This document shows positions 9,147 to 18,796 of a DNA stretch of 64,000 bases, one piece after another. Source of the stretch: RGIG1828 sp045654685 (GTDB taxonomy: Bacteria > Bacillota > Clostridia > UMGS1810); contig JAZONV010000100.1 of assembly GCA_045654685.1 (NCBI GenBank), positions 1 through 64,000 on the forward strand, in the 5' to 3' direction. Position 1 is the first letter of the stretch; every line of letters begins with the position of its first letter. Made by a program: the position numbers and the translations under genes. The notes below the pieces were generated by a model. That model was not told where the DNA came from. It saw only the letters and a program-made list of their open reading frames with translations, and did no database searches.

Positions 9147-9968
9147 ATGCTGAAACAAAGATTGATTTTTGGTTTTCTCGGTGCAGTACTTGCTGTTATG
9201 GTATTAACACTTTGTCCTGCGTATATAATAGGAATATGCATAGGTGTGATTGAGCTTATCGCACTACATGAGTTTTTTACTGTTACAGGGATTAAAGGAA
9301 GAAAAACACCGGCTATGATTTCGGGATATGTCTTTTCTTTGGTATCGACTGTTTTTGTTATTTTAAAATCCGAAGAATCGTTTAAATTCATATTTCCCAT
9401 TGTGGTTGCCTTCACTTTTATCCTTTTGCTTACCATGGTGCTTCGTCACAGCAAATGCACTTTTTCAGATTGTGCCATTGTATTTCTCGGAAGTGTCTAT
9501 ATAGTACTGTTCTTTTCTCATATTCAGTTTATAAGACAAATGGAATATGGTAAGATTCTTGTGTGGATACTATTTATCTCAGCATGGTCTACTGACACTT
9601 TTGCCTATTTTTCCGGCCTTACTCTCGGTAAGCACAAATTGTGCCCAACCATCAGTCCCAAAAAAACAATCGAAGGCTCTATTGGCGGAATTTTGGGTTG
9701 TATCATCTGCATAGAGCTTTATGCTTATATAATCTCGGTTATTAACAACATGGATTATAGTTGGATTAATGCAGGGATTTGTGCACTTGTTGCATCAGTA
9801 ATATCTCAGATAGGTGATCTTGCAGCAAGTTGTATCAAACGTGAACATGGGGCAAAAGACTACGGTAATCTTATTCCGGGTCATGGCGGTGTCCTTGACA
9901 GGTTTGATTCTGTCCTCTTTATAGCTCCGGTTGTGTATTATATTATTAAATATCTTCCAATTTTTTAA
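9147..9968 (+). CDS. cdsA: Phosphatidate cytidylyltransferase
   Basis: Makes CDP-diacylglycerol from phosphatidic acid and CTP, the branch point of phospholipid synthesis; polytopic membrane enzyme. It has 273 residues with about eight hydrophobic segments. The family signature is at the C-terminal end: STDTFAYFSGLTLGKHKL, SPKKTIEGSIGG, GDLAASCIKREHGAKDYG and the terminal PGHGGVLDRFDSV. The start ATG 9147 has GGAGGTG (9129-9135) upstream, inside the end of uppS. It sits between uppS and dxr, as in many Clostridia and Bacilli. Confidence 0.96.
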   Translation: MLKQRLIFGFLGAVLAVMVLTLCPAYIIGICIGVIELIALHEFFTVTGIKGRKTPAMISGYVFSLVSTVFVILKSEESFKFIFPIVVAFTFILLLTMVLRHSKCTFSDCAIVFLGSVYIVLFFSHIQFIRQMEYGKILVWILFISAWSTDTFAYFSGLTLGKHKLCPTISPKKTIEGSIGGILGCIICIELYAYIISVINNMDYSWINAGICALVASVISQIGDLAASCIKREHGAKDYGNLIPGHGGVLDRFDSVLFIAPVVYYIIKYLPIF

Positions 9969-9987
9969 TTAAAAGGTGACACATGCG

Positions 9988-11127
9988 ATGAAAAACATAT
10001 CTATTCTTGGTTCTACCGGTTCAATAGGTACTCAGGCTTTAGAAGTTGCTGATATATGCGGTGATATTTGTATAAAAGGTCTTTCTGCCAATAATAATAT
10101 TGAACTTTTGGAAAAACAAATAAGAAAATACAAGCCTTTGAAGGCGTGTATCATGAACGATGATTTGTATTCCGAACTCAAAAATAACGTGGCTGATACA
10201 TCAACAGAGGTTCTGTCCGGAATGGATGGACTTTGTGAAATTGCATGTGTTTCTGAGGCTGAAAGTGTACTGACATCTGTTGTGGGCAATATTGGTCTTT
10301 TGCCAACTGTTGAAGCAATAAATGCGGGAAAGAATATTCTTCTTGCAAATAAAGAAACTCTTGTTACGGCAGGAAGTATAATTATGCCTCTTGCAAAAGA
10401 GAAAAATGTTAAAATTTTGCCTGTTGACAGCGAACATAGCGCCATATTCCAATGCATACAAGGTGCCGGAGATAACAAAATTTCAAAAATACTACTCACA
10501 GCATCCGGCGGACCTTTTTTCGGCATGAAAAAAGAAGAGTTGAGGTTGAAAAAAGCATCTGATGCCTTAAAACACCCAAATTGGTCAATGGGTGCAAAAA
10601 TAACAATAGATAGTTCTACTTTAATGAACAAGGGACTTGAAGTTATTGAGGCGTGTTGGCTTTTTGATGTGTCGCCTGAAGATGTTGAAGTATATGTTCA
10701 TCGTCAGAGTATTGTTCATTCCATGATAGAATTCAAAGATAATTCAGTTATTGCTCAACTTGGAATTCCCGATATGAAACTTCCGATTGTGTATGCAATA
10801 AATTATCCTGATCGAAATGTTCCGGTAAGTGAAAAACTAAACCTTTTTGAAATAGGGAATCTGACATTTGAAAAAGCTGACATCGAAACTTTTGAATGTC
10901 TTTCTCTTGCATACAGAGCAATTAAAGAAGGCGGTACAATGCCTGCAGTTATGAATGCTGCAAATGAAATTGCGGTAGAAAAATTTCTCAAGGGTAAAAT
11001 AGGTTTTCTTGATATACCTGAAATTATATGTAAAACTATGAATGCACATGAAATTATCTCCGATATTTCTCTTTCCGATATTCAAAATGCGGATACCTGG
11101 GCAAGAGAGTTCAGTATGGGAATATAA
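9988..11127 (+). CDS. dxr: 1-deoxy-D-xylulose 5-phosphate reductoisomerase
   Basis: Second, committed step of the MEP isoprenoid pathway: NADPH-dependent conversion of DXP to MEP, supplying precursors to UppS just upstream; cytoplasmic. 379 residues. ILGSTGSIGTQALEV is the nucleotide-binding start. LANKETLVTAG, LPVDSEHSAIFQC and LTASGGPF are catalytic and metal-site segments, and HRQSIVHSM follows. ATG 9988 is used; the in-frame GTG at 9976 is part of the ribosome binding site AAAAGGTG (9971-9978). The operon order cdsA-dxr-rseP is conserved in Firmicutes. Confidence 0.97.
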   Translation: MKNISILGSTGSIGTQALEVADICGDICIKGLSANNNIELLEKQIRKYKPLKACIMNDDLYSELKNNVADTSTEVLSGMDGLCEIACVSEAESVLTSVVGNIGLLPTVEAINAGKNILLANKETLVTAGSIIMPLAKEKNVKILPVDSEHSAIFQCIQGAGDNKISKILLTASGGPFFGMKKEELRLKKASDALKHPNWSMGAKITIDSSTLMNKGLEVIEACWLFDVSPEDVEVYVHRQSIVHSMIEFKDNSVIAQLGIPDMKLPIVYAINYPDRNVPVSEKLNLFEIGNLTFEKADIETFECLSLAYRAIKEGGTMPAVMNAANEIAVEKFLKGKIGFLDIPEIICKTMNAHEIISDISLSDIQNADTWAREFSMGI

Positions 11128-11149
11128 TATCTTTTTGAGGTGATAGATT

Positions 11150-12169
11150 TTGTTAACTGCAATATGGGCGGTGGCTATTTTTTGTGTAATAATCTTCATA
11201 CATGAATTTGGTCATTTTATTACTGCAAAACTTTCCGGCATGACAGTACACGAATTTTCAATTGGAATGGGGCCAAAAATATTCGGGGTAAGCGGAAAAA
11301 AAACAGAATATTCACTCAGAATACTACCTCTTGGTGGTTACGTAAAACTTGAGGGTGAAGATGGCGAGTCGGATGACGCAGATGCGTTTTGCAACAAATC
11401 CTGGTTTAGTCGCTTTGCGGTTCTTTTTGCAGGTGCTCTTATGAATATACTTCTTGGATTCCTTATTTTCATATTGATATACTCATCAGGAATTAGCGTT
11501 GCTTCCAATTCCATAGCGAAAGTAATAGAAGGAAGTCCGTTTGATAAAGCCGGAATTACTACGGGTGATAAAATAGTAAAACTTGAAGGTGAAAAATATT
11601 CCACTTCCGTTCACACCTTTGACGATATTAATCTTTTTGTTTCAATAAACGGTGAAAAATCGGCAATGGTAACCTATGAAAGAGATGGAAAGAAATATAC
11701 TGAAAATATAACACCTGTTATGGATGAGAAAGAGAAAAGAGTGATTTTCGGGATGAATCCGGCACCTGCTAAAAAAGGTGTTGCCGGTGTTCTGTACCTT
11801 GCGTTTTGGGAGTGTATATTTGTAATTAAATCTGTCTACCTTTCTCTGTGGTGGCTTATTACCGGTCTGGTTCCGGCGTCGTCTGTATCGGGACCTGTTG
11901 CTATAATCGGAGAGATTGGAGCTGCTGCAAAATACGGATGGAGAACCGTCATGAATTTTGCCGGATTTATATCTGTTAATCTTGGTGTTATGAATCTTTT
12001 GCCAATACCGGCTCTTGACGGTGGAAGGATTATGTTTTTGATCATCGAAAAGATACGTGGCAAAGCTATGGATCCTGAAAAAGAGGGGAAAATTAATTTT
12101 ATTTTCTTTGCAGTTCTCATTCTTTTCATGTTGATGGTAACCTTTAGTGATATAAAAAGAATGTTTTGA
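11150..12169 (+). CDS. rseP: Site-2 intramembrane metalloprotease (RIP)
   Basis: RseP/RasP-type zinc protease that cleaves membrane-bound anti-sigma factors and signal-peptide remnants within the bilayer. 339 residues with about four membrane segments. The zinc site HEFGH is at residues 18-22 in the first membrane segment. A single PDZ domain lies at about 110-200 (KVIEGSPFDKAGITTGDKIV). The second conserved site, NLLPIPALDGGRI, is near residue 285. The start is TTG 11150 with GAGGTGAT (11137-11144). It is the last gene of the pyrH-to-rseP run. Confidence 0.95.
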   Translation: MLTAIWAVAIFCVIIFIHEFGHFITAKLSGMTVHEFSIGMGPKIFGVSGKKTEYSLRILPLGGYVKLEGEDGESDDADAFCNKSWFSRFAVLFAGALMNILLGFLIFILIYSSGISVASNSIAKVIEGSPFDKAGITTGDKIVKLEGEKYSTSVHTFDDINLFVSINGEKSAMVTYERDGKKYTENITPVMDEKEKRVIFGMNPAPAKKGVAGVLYLAFWECIFVIKSVYLSLWWLITGLVPASSVSGPVAIIGEIGAAAKYGWRTVMNFAGFISVNLGVMNLLPIPALDGGRIMFLIIEKIRGKAMDPEKEGKINFIFFAVLILFMLMVTFSDIKRMF

Positions 12170-12233
12170 CAGAAATGCTGTTTTCTGATTTGATTGAATT
12201 TTACATGTTGTATTTACAAAGGAGAAAAAGATT

Positions 12234-12806
12234 ATGGAACTTTTGAAAAACAGAATTATAAAAGAAGGCAAAGTAAGACCCGGAAACGTGTTAAAGGTTG
12301 ATGCTTTTCTCAATCATCAGATGGATATAAAGCTTTTTGAAGAAATCGGCAAAGAATTTAAACGCCGTTTTTCGGATTGTGACATAACAAAAATTCTTAC
12401 AATTGAGTCCTCAGGTATCGGAATTGCTTGTATTGCAGCTCAATCCTTTGGCGTTCCTGTGGTTTTTGCAAAGAAGAACACAACCAAAAACATTGACGGT
12501 GCCCTTTATTCTGCACAAATAGAATCTTTTACTCACGGAAAAACCTATAATGTTATAGTAGCAAGAGAATATCTTAAACCGGAAGATAAAATACTTATAA
12601 TAGATGATTTTCTTGCTAAAGGAAAGGCTCTTGAAGGACTTTCGCAGATAGTAAAAAAATCCGGAGCGACACTGTGTGGAGCAGGTATAGTTATTGAAAA
12701 AGGCTTTCAGGATGGCGGAAAAATTCTTCGCGATGCAGGTATGAGAATTGAATCTTTGGCAATAATTAAAGAAATGACAGATGATGGTAAACTTATTTTT
12801 GAATAA
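12234..12806 (+). CDS. xpt: Xanthine phosphoribosyltransferase
   Basis: Converts xanthine and PRPP to XMP in purine salvage; cytoplasmic. The 190 residues match Bacillus Xpt in length and ends (MELLKNRIIKEGKVRPGNVLKVDAFLNHQMD in outline). The PRPP-binding loop is KILIIDDFLAKGKALEG at about residues 119-135. The ribosome binding site AAAGGAGA precedes ATG 12234. Only 64 bp separate it from rseP and no purine-riboswitch core is visible there, so it is either read through from the rseP operon or has a weak promoter. A terminator follows. Confidence 0.94.
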   Translation: MELLKNRIIKEGKVRPGNVLKVDAFLNHQMDIKLFEEIGKEFKRRFSDCDITKILTIESSGIGIACIAAQSFGVPVVFAKKNTTKNIDGALYSAQIESFTHGKTYNVIVAREYLKPEDKILIIDDFLAKGKALEGLSQIVKKSGATLCGAGIVIEKGFQDGGKILRDAGMRIESLAIIKEMTDDGKLIFE

Positions 12807-12865
12807 AAGCTTGATTTAATATTGGAATATAATTTATATTAATAATATAAAATAGTATTAAATAT

Positions 12866-12912
12866 GCAGATTTTGTAAACACTTTTACTACAAAATCTGC
12901 TTGCTTTTGTGT
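12866..12912 (+). terminator. Terminator hairpin after xpt
   Basis: GCAGATTTTGTA (12866-12877) pairs perfectly with TACAAAATCTGC (12889-12900). The following tract TTGCTTTTGTGT is only moderately T-rich. The rest of the 299-bp gap to RNase J holds the promoter described next and no gene. Confidence 0.75.
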
Positions 12913-12968
12913 GTCTTATTGCATATTCACCATAAAGCAAAAAAAGACTTTTAATTACATAAAATATC

Positions 12969-12977
12969 TGATATAAT
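12969..12977 (+). promoter_or_regulatory. Extended -10 promoter upstream of RNase J
   Basis: TGATATAAT (12969-12977) is an extended -10. No good -35 is visible. The transcript would carry a leader of about 120 nt before the GTG start at 13106. Confidence 0.45.
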
Positions 12978-13105
12978 AGGGAAGCTGTTTTGTTCGGATA
13001 TTTTAAACAGGCATCGTATTGTCTGGAATTGTATTTGATGCATTAGAATTTGAATATTCAATGCTGAATTATATGTACGGAAAATAATACATGGAGGTAT
13101 AGTAA

Positions 13106-14767
13106 GTGGCAAAAAAATCAAAATTAAAAATTATTCCGCTGGGCGGTCTTAATGAAATCGGAAAAAACATGACCGTCTTTTCTTACGGAAACGATATGAT
13201 TATCGTTGATTGCGGTATGGCTTTCCCGGATGAAGATATGCTCGGGATTGACATCGTAATACCTGATTTTTCTTTTGTGGTAAAAAATGCGGATAAAATC
13301 AGAGGAGTTGTTTTAACACATGGTCATGAGGATCATATCGGAGGACTCCCATATCTTTTGAAAGAATTAAACGTACCCATATATGGTACAAATCTTACGA
13401 TCGGACTTGTTCAGAACAAATTGAAAGAACATAATCTTCTTTCATCAACAAAATTGAAGAGAGTTATGCCCGGAGATACAGTAACTCTCAGCTCATTTAA
13501 AGTAGAATTTATTCGTTCCAATCATTCCATTCCTGATGCTGTTGCTCTTGCAATCCATACACCTGTAGGTGTAGTGTTGCATACCGGAGATTTCAAGATA
13601 GACACAACACCCATTCAGGGAGAAATGATTGATCTTGCAAGAATTGGAGAACTTGGAAAAAAAGGTGTACTAGCACTTATGAGTGATAGTACAAATGCAG
13701 AACGTTCCGGATTTACAATGTCTGAGAGAACAGTTGGTTCAACCCTGGAAAATGTCTTTAAATCTACCAAATCACGAATTATTGTTGCAACATTTGCATC
13801 AAATGTGCATAGAATTCAGCAAATTATAAATGCTGCAGCCAATAATGGCAGAAAGATAGCAATATCAGGAAGAAGCATGCAGAACTTGCTGGAAGTTGCA
13901 ACAGAACTTGGATATATGAAAATCCCTGCCAATACACTCATTGATATTGATGATATAAAAAAATATAAACCTCATCAGCTTACAATTATAACAACGGGCA
14001 GTCAGGGAGAACCGATGAGTGCTTTGTACAGAATGGCATATGCTGAACATAAAAAAGTTGAGATAGGTGAGGGTGATCTTGTTGTAATTTCAGCAAATCC
14101 TATACCCGGCAACGAAAAACTTGTTGCAAATGTTATTAACGAGTTATATAAAAAAGGTGCTAATGTATTTAATGACCCTGCAAGTGTTCATGTGTCAGGA
14201 CATGCGTGTCAGGAAGAATTAAAAATGATTCTTGGACTTGCGAAGCCAAGATATTTCATTCCTGTGCATGGGGAATATAAGCATCTTAAAACTCATGCAG
14301 ACCTTGGTGCAATGATGGGCATTAAGAGAAAAGATATTTTCATCATGGAACTTGGCAAGGTTCTTGAGCTTACAAAAGACAGTGCAAAATGTGATGAAAA
14401 TGTTCAGGCTGGTCTTGTTATGGTTGATGGACTTGGTGTTGGAGATGTCGGTAATATCGTACTTCGTGACAGAAAACACCTTGCAGAAGATGGACTTATT
14501 GTTATTGTTGTAACCATATCATCAGAAACAGGAACAGTTGTTGCAGGTCCTGATATAATTTCGCGTGGATTTGTGTATGTAAGAGAATCTGAAAGCCTTA
14601 TGGATGATATAAAGACTATTGCCAAAAAGGCATTAGATATAAGCGAGAAGAATCATGTCAGAGAATGGACAACATTAAAAAATGCGATGAAATCCAAGGT
14701 TTCCGAGTATCTCTATCAGGAAACCAAACGTAAACCAATGATTCTTCCTGTAATTATGGAAGTCTGA
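13106..14767 (+). CDS. rnj: Ribonuclease J
   Basis: Metallo-beta-lactamase/beta-CASP ribonuclease with endo- and 5'-3' exonuclease activity, a main RNA decay and 16S processing enzyme of Gram-positive bacteria. The 553 residues are typical. The zinc motif THGHEDHIGG is at about residues 71-80 (H72, H74, D76, H77). HTGDFKID and LMSDSTNAERSG follow, then the beta-CASP parts (ISGRSMQN, TTGSQGEPMSAL) and VHVSGHACQEELK. The start is GTG 13106 with GGAGGTAT at 13093. Paralogue identity (J1 or J2) cannot be decided from one copy. Confidence 0.95.
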   Translation: MAKKSKLKIIPLGGLNEIGKNMTVFSYGNDMIIVDCGMAFPDEDMLGIDIVIPDFSFVVKNADKIRGVVLTHGHEDHIGGLPYLLKELNVPIYGTNLTIGLVQNKLKEHNLLSSTKLKRVMPGDTVTLSSFKVEFIRSNHSIPDAVALAIHTPVGVVLHTGDFKIDTTPIQGEMIDLARIGELGKKGVLALMSDSTNAERSGFTMSERTVGSTLENVFKSTKSRIIVATFASNVHRIQQIINAAANNGRKIAISGRSMQNLLEVATELGYMKIPANTLIDIDDIKKYKPHQLTIITTGSQGEPMSALYRMAYAEHKKVEIGEGDLVVISANPIPGNEKLVANVINELYKKGANVFNDPASVHVSGHACQEELKMILGLAKPRYFIPVHGEYKHLKTHADLGAMMGIKRKDIFIMELGKVLELTKDSAKCDENVQAGLVMVDGLGVGDVGNIVLRDRKHLAEDGLIVIVVTISSETGTVVAGPDIISRGFVYVRESESLMDDIKTIAKKALDISEKNHVREWTTLKNAMKSKVSEYLYQETKRKPMILPVIMEV

Positions 14768-14773
14768 TATTAT

Positions 14774-15358
14774 ATGATGAAAACACAAATGAAGAATCTT
14801 TTAATGATAATCATTGGAAGTGCAATTCTTGCTTTTGGGCTTTTTAATATTCATAATGTATCTTCAATAACAGAGGGTGGCGTGTTGGGTGCAAGTCTCT
14901 TGTTGGAGAATTGGTTCAATATAACTCCCGCCATCTCTTCTTTTGTTATGAATACAATATGCTATTGTATCGGCGCAAAAGTTCTCGGGAAGAAATTTGT
15001 TGTATATTCATTGATTTCTGCTGTTTTCTTTTCGGTTTTCTATGCGATATTTGAATGTATCGGCCCTTTATTTCCGCAAATATCGGAGTATAAGCTTTTG
15101 TGCGCATTTTTAGGGAGTGTATTTGTTGGTGTTGGAGTCGGTATATGTGTCAGGGTTCAGGCTGCACCAAGCGGTGATGATGCTTTGGCACTTAGTCTTT
15201 CGTCTTTGTGCAAAGTAAAAATAGAAACTGTATATATCATAAGCGACATAATAATTTTGCTTCTTTCTCTCACTTATATTCCCGTAGGTGAAATTTGGTA
15301 TTCATTTATAACCATATTTCTTTCGGGGAAAATAATAGGGTACATTCAAAGGCTGTAA
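14774..15358 (+). CDS. YitT-like/DUF161 integral membrane protein
   Basis: 194 residues with about five hydrophobic segments. The N-terminal GLFNIHNVSSITEGGVLG and the later GICVRVQAAPSGDDALAL are typical of the YitT/YczE type of membrane proteins, which have no established substrate. The C-terminal soluble domain (DUF2179) of full-length YitT proteins is missing, which makes this a short form. It starts 6 bp after the RNase J stop; ATG 14774 and ATG 14777 are both possible. It is probably cotranscribed with the RNase J gene. Function unknown. Confidence 0.8.
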   Translation: MMKTQMKNLLMIIIGSAILAFGLFNIHNVSSITEGGVLGASLLLENWFNITPAISSFVMNTICYCIGAKVLGKKFVVYSLISAVFFSVFYAIFECIGPLFPQISEYKLLCAFLGSVFVGVGVGICVRVQAAPSGDDALALSLSSLCKVKIETVYIISDIIILLLSLTYIPVGEIWYSFITIFLSGKIIGYIQRL

Positions 15359-15375
15359 TTAAGGAGAGTATGAGT

Positions 15376-16818
15376 ATGAGTAATATCTCTGAACTTAAAC
15401 CTGAAAGGGTATTTCATTATTTCGAAAAAATTTCTCACATTCCAAGAGGTTCGGGAAAGCGTGAGAATATTAGTGCTTTTTGCGAAAATTTTGCAAAAGA
15501 AAACTCTTTGAAATTTTATCGTGACAATGCAAATAATGTAATTGTTTATAAAAGTGCATCTTCCGGATATGAAAATAGTGAACCCGTAATTTTACAGGGA
15601 CATCTTGATATGGTGTGTCAAAAAACTGAAGACTCATGTATCGATTTTGAAAATGATCCTCTTGAACTTTATGTTGATGGTGATTATTTGAGAGCAAAAG
15701 GTACCAGTCTTGGGGCAGATGATGGTATTGCGGTTGCAATGATTCTGGCAATTTTAGAGGATACCTCAATTTCTCACCCACCAATTGAGGCGGTTTTTAC
15801 AACTGATGAGGAAATAGGTATGCTCGGTGCCATGGAACTTGATTTCAAAAAAATCAGCGGTAAAAAAATGATTAATATTGATTCGGAAGAGGAAAATATT
15901 TTAACTGTTTCATGTGCCGGTGGAAGCGATTTTAGGCTAACAATTCCCTACACAACAGAGAAAATCTGTGGCGAACTTTTAAAAGTGACAATAAGCGGAC
16001 TAAAAGGCGGACATTCGGGTGTTATGATAAATGCCGGGAGAGTCAATGCAGATATTTTAGCCGGAAGATTTTTGAATTATCTTAATGACAATTTTAACAT
16101 TTCTCTCGTGAAAATAAATGGTGGAGATAAAGGGAATGCAATTCCGCTTTTGTGTGAATTTGAGTTTGTTTGCAATGATTCTGATGTGGTGTATGAAAAA
16201 CTATCGCATTACATTCAGGAGGTTGTCAAAGAGATTAATGCAAGGGAACCTGATGTTTCTATTGATGTTTCAAGAGGAATGTTCGGAGAATATGAGTGTG
16301 TATCCAAGGATATCTTCGAGAAACTCGTAACTTCATTGGTTGTTTTGCCAAACGGAGTTATGGAAATGAGTTCATCCATAGAAAATCTCGTGGAAACTTC
16401 ACTTAATTTGGGAATCCTTGAAACTCAAGAAAAACAGATACTGTTGCACTATACTCTCAGGAGCAATATTATGAGTGCTTTAGATTTCTTGGAGTCAAGA
16501 ATGTCACGATTTGCGGAAAGTTTCGGACTTTTGTGGGAAAAGTTTGGACAATATCCTGCATGGGAATATTGTAACAATTCAAAAGTTCAAAAGCTCTATA
16601 GCGAAATGTATAAAAAAAATACAGGTAGAGATATCAAAGTGTGTGCAATACACGCAGGACTTGAGTGTGGAGTTTTTGCATCAAATATATCGGATTTTGA
16701 TTGTATTTCAGTTGGACCCGATATTCATTCCATTCATACAACAGAAGAAAAACTCAGCATATCTTCGACAAAACGTATTTATGAAATAATTTTGGATTTT
16801 CTTAAAGAATCAAAATAG
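15376..16818 (+). CDS. pepD: M20 aminoacyl-histidine dipeptidase (PepD type)
   Basis: Cytosolic zinc dipeptidase that hydrolyses Xaa-His and other dipeptides. 480 residues. Metal ligands are in QGHLDMVCQK and GADDGIAVAM; the catalytic Glu pair is in TTDEEIGMLGA; DSEEEN follows, then the lid domain (GGHSGVMINAGR). The C-terminal HAGLECGVFA and GPDIHSIHTTEE supply the last metal ligand. ATG 15376 is chosen because AAGGAGAG (15361-15368) is too close to ATG 15370. It directly precedes a peptide transporter gene, so uptake and breakdown of small peptides are probably coordinated. Confidence 0.94.
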   Translation: MSNISELKPERVFHYFEKISHIPRGSGKRENISAFCENFAKENSLKFYRDNANNVIVYKSASSGYENSEPVILQGHLDMVCQKTEDSCIDFENDPLELYVDGDYLRAKGTSLGADDGIAVAMILAILEDTSISHPPIEAVFTTDEEIGMLGAMELDFKKISGKKMINIDSEEENILTVSCAGGSDFRLTIPYTTEKICGELLKVTISGLKGGHSGVMINAGRVNADILAGRFLNYLNDNFNISLVKINGGDKGNAIPLLCEFEFVCNDSDVVYEKLSHYIQEVVKEINAREPDVSIDVSRGMFGEYECVSKDIFEKLVTSLVVLPNGVMEMSSSIENLVETSLNLGILETQEKQILLHYTLRSNIMSALDFLESRMSRFAESFGLLWEKFGQYPAWEYCNNSKVQKLYSEMYKKNTGRDIKVCAIHAGLECGVFASNISDFDCISVGPDIHSIHTTEEKLSISSTKRIYEIILDFLKESK

Positions 16819-16888
16819 AATCAGTATTATTTATTTTGCTCTAAAAGGCAAGTATAAATATAAATATTTAACAAGCAAAGGAGAAAAT

Positions 16889-18790
16889 ATGAGTAATAAT
16901 CAATTCAAACCTTACATTCCGGCAGAAAAAGTCACTCCGGAAATAACCATTACGTCTGTTATAATGGGAATTATTCTTGCGGTGGTTTTTGGCGCCGCAA
17001 ATGCATATTTAGGACTCAGAGTCGGAATGACAGTATCAGCATCAATACCTGCTGCTGTAATTGCGATGGGTGTAATCAGAGTCGTTATGAGAAAGAATTC
17101 CATTTTGGAAAGTAATATAGTACAAACTATTGGTTCGGCAGGTGAATCTGTTGCAGCCGGTGCAATTTTCACTTTACCTGCATTGTTCTTATGGGCTTCT
17201 GAAGGTATTATGGACAAGCCCGGAATTGTTGAGATTACCATTATCGCTTTAATTGGTGGATTGCTGGGCGTTTTCTTTATGATTCCATTGAGAAATGCAT
17301 TGATTGTCAAAGAACACAATGTTTTGCCATATCCGGAAGGAACTGCATGTGCAGAAGTGTTACTTGCCGGAGAGGAAGGCGGTGCAAATGCAACAACTGT
17401 TTTTGCAGGTATGGGATTTGCAGCTTTTTTCAAGTTTATAATTGACGGGTTGAAAGTTGTTCCCGGAGAAATTGCTTTGAAAATAAAAGGCTTTGCCGGT
17501 GAAATAGGCACTCAGATATATCCTGCTGTTATGAGCGTCGGATATATTTGCGGTCCACGTATTTCGTCATATATGTTCTCCGGTGGAATTCTCAGTTGGT
17601 TGGTTCTGATACCATTAATTGTTTTGTTTGGTAAGGAAATAGTTCTGTATCCCGGAACCGAAACTATAGGTGAAATGTATGCATCCGGTGGTGCAAGTGC
17701 AATCTGGGGATCATATATCCGTTACATTGGTGCAGGAGCACTTGCATGTGGTGGTATTATTAGTCTTATAAAATCACTTCCTCTCATATTTTCAACATTT
17801 AGAGGTGCACTCAAAAGCATGAAGTCATCGGGTGATGTGTCAAATCTTCGTACAGACATGGATCTTAATATGAAGATAGTAATGATATCAATAGCTGTTT
17901 TGACTATTCTCGTATGGCTTGTTCCTGTTATTCCCGTTTCTCCCTTGGGAGCAATTATAGTTGTTGTATTCGGATTTTTCTTTGCAACAGTTTCGTCAAG
18001 AATGGTTGGACTTGTAGGAAGCAGCAACAATCCCGTTTCCGGAATGGCAATTGCTACTCTTCTGATTTCAACACTTGTACTCAAATTATCAGGTGATACA
18101 GGCTCACATGGTATGCAAGGTGCGATTGCAATCGGTTCAATAATTTGTATAGTTGCAGCAATATCAGGAGATACATCCCAGGATTTGAAAACAGGATTCC
18201 TTCTTGGGGCAACTCCTAAAAAACAGCAGATTGGTGAGGTTATAGGTGTAATTTCGTCAGCTCTTGCAATTGGCGGAACACTTTATCTCCTTGATAGTGC
18301 ATGGGGATTTGGTTCAGAGGAACTTGCAGCTCCGCAGGCAACACTTATGAAAATGATTATAGAAGGGGTAATGGAAGCAGATTTGCCCTGGACACTTGTA
18401 TTTATCGGTGTTTTCATTTCCGTGGTTGTTGAAATTGTCGGAATACCGGTTCTTCCTTTTGCAATAGGAATATATCTCCCCGTACATCTTAATGCTTGCA
18501 TAATGGTCGGTGGCATAGTACGTCTTTTCTATGATAAAATGAAGAAGGAAGAATCATTGAAAAAGGGAATAATCAATGATGGTATACTTTTCTGCTCCGG
18601 GATGATTGCCGGCGAAGGAATAGTTGGTATTATTCTTGCGATTTTTGCCATAGTTGGTCTTGATAAGATAGTTGATATTTCGGGAATTCTTGGGCTTTCG
18701 GAACCGGTGTCATCAATTCTCAGTCTTTTTGTTTTTGGATTGATAATTTTAAGTCTTGTTAAATTCTCACTTTTGAAAAAAAGGAAGTAA
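16889..18790 (+). CDS. OPT family oligopeptide transporter
   Basis: Proton-coupled importer of oligopeptides (some relatives carry metal-siderophore chelates); polytopic membrane protein. 633 residues with about 14-16 membrane segments. The family start is clear: PYIPAEKVTPEITITSV, then VVFGAANAYLGLRVGMTVSA and EHNVLPYPEGTACAEVL. Near the end are ETIGEMYASGG-type and DSAWGFGSEELAAPQATLM segments. AAAGGAG precedes ATG 16889. It lies between pepD and a PqqD-like gene, supporting a role in peptide uptake. Confidence 0.93.
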   Translation: MSNNQFKPYIPAEKVTPEITITSVIMGIILAVVFGAANAYLGLRVGMTVSASIPAAVIAMGVIRVVMRKNSILESNIVQTIGSAGESVAAGAIFTLPALFLWASEGIMDKPGIVEITIIALIGGLLGVFFMIPLRNALIVKEHNVLPYPEGTACAEVLLAGEEGGANATTVFAGMGFAAFFKFIIDGLKVVPGEIALKIKGFAGEIGTQIYPAVMSVGYICGPRISSYMFSGGILSWLVLIPLIVLFGKEIVLYPGTETIGEMYASGGASAIWGSYIRYIGAGALACGGIISLIKSLPLIFSTFRGALKSMKSSGDVSNLRTDMDLNMKIVMISIAVLTILVWLVPVIPVSPLGAIIVVVFGFFFATVSSRMVGLVGSSNNPVSGMAIATLLISTLVLKLSGDTGSHGMQGAIAIGSIICIVAAISGDTSQDLKTGFLLGATPKKQQIGEVIGVISSALAIGGTLYLLDSAWGFGSEELAAPQATLMKMIIEGVMEADLPWTLVFIGVFISVVVEIVGIPVLPFAIGIYLPVHLNACIMVGGIVRLFYDKMKKEESLKKGIINDGILFCSGMIAGEGIVGIILAIFAIVGLDKIVDISGILGLSEPVSSILSLFVFGLIILSLVKFSLLKKRK

Positions 18791-18796
18791 TGAGAA

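Noticed and set aside
10032..10631. 199-codon minus-strand frame opposite dxr
   Set aside because: Antisense shadow of a well-supported dxr gene with no start signal.
12170..12233. Purine riboswitch upstream of xpt
   Set aside because: The gap is only 64 bp and lacks the conserved purine aptamer core.
11642..12313. 223-codon minus-strand frame across rseP and the xpt start
   Set aside because: Overlaps two confident genes and has no family resemblance.
16912..17511. 199-codon minus-strand frame opposite the OPT transporter
   Set aside because: Antisense shadow; Ala/Pro/Ile-rich translation typical of the reverse strand of membrane-protein codons.
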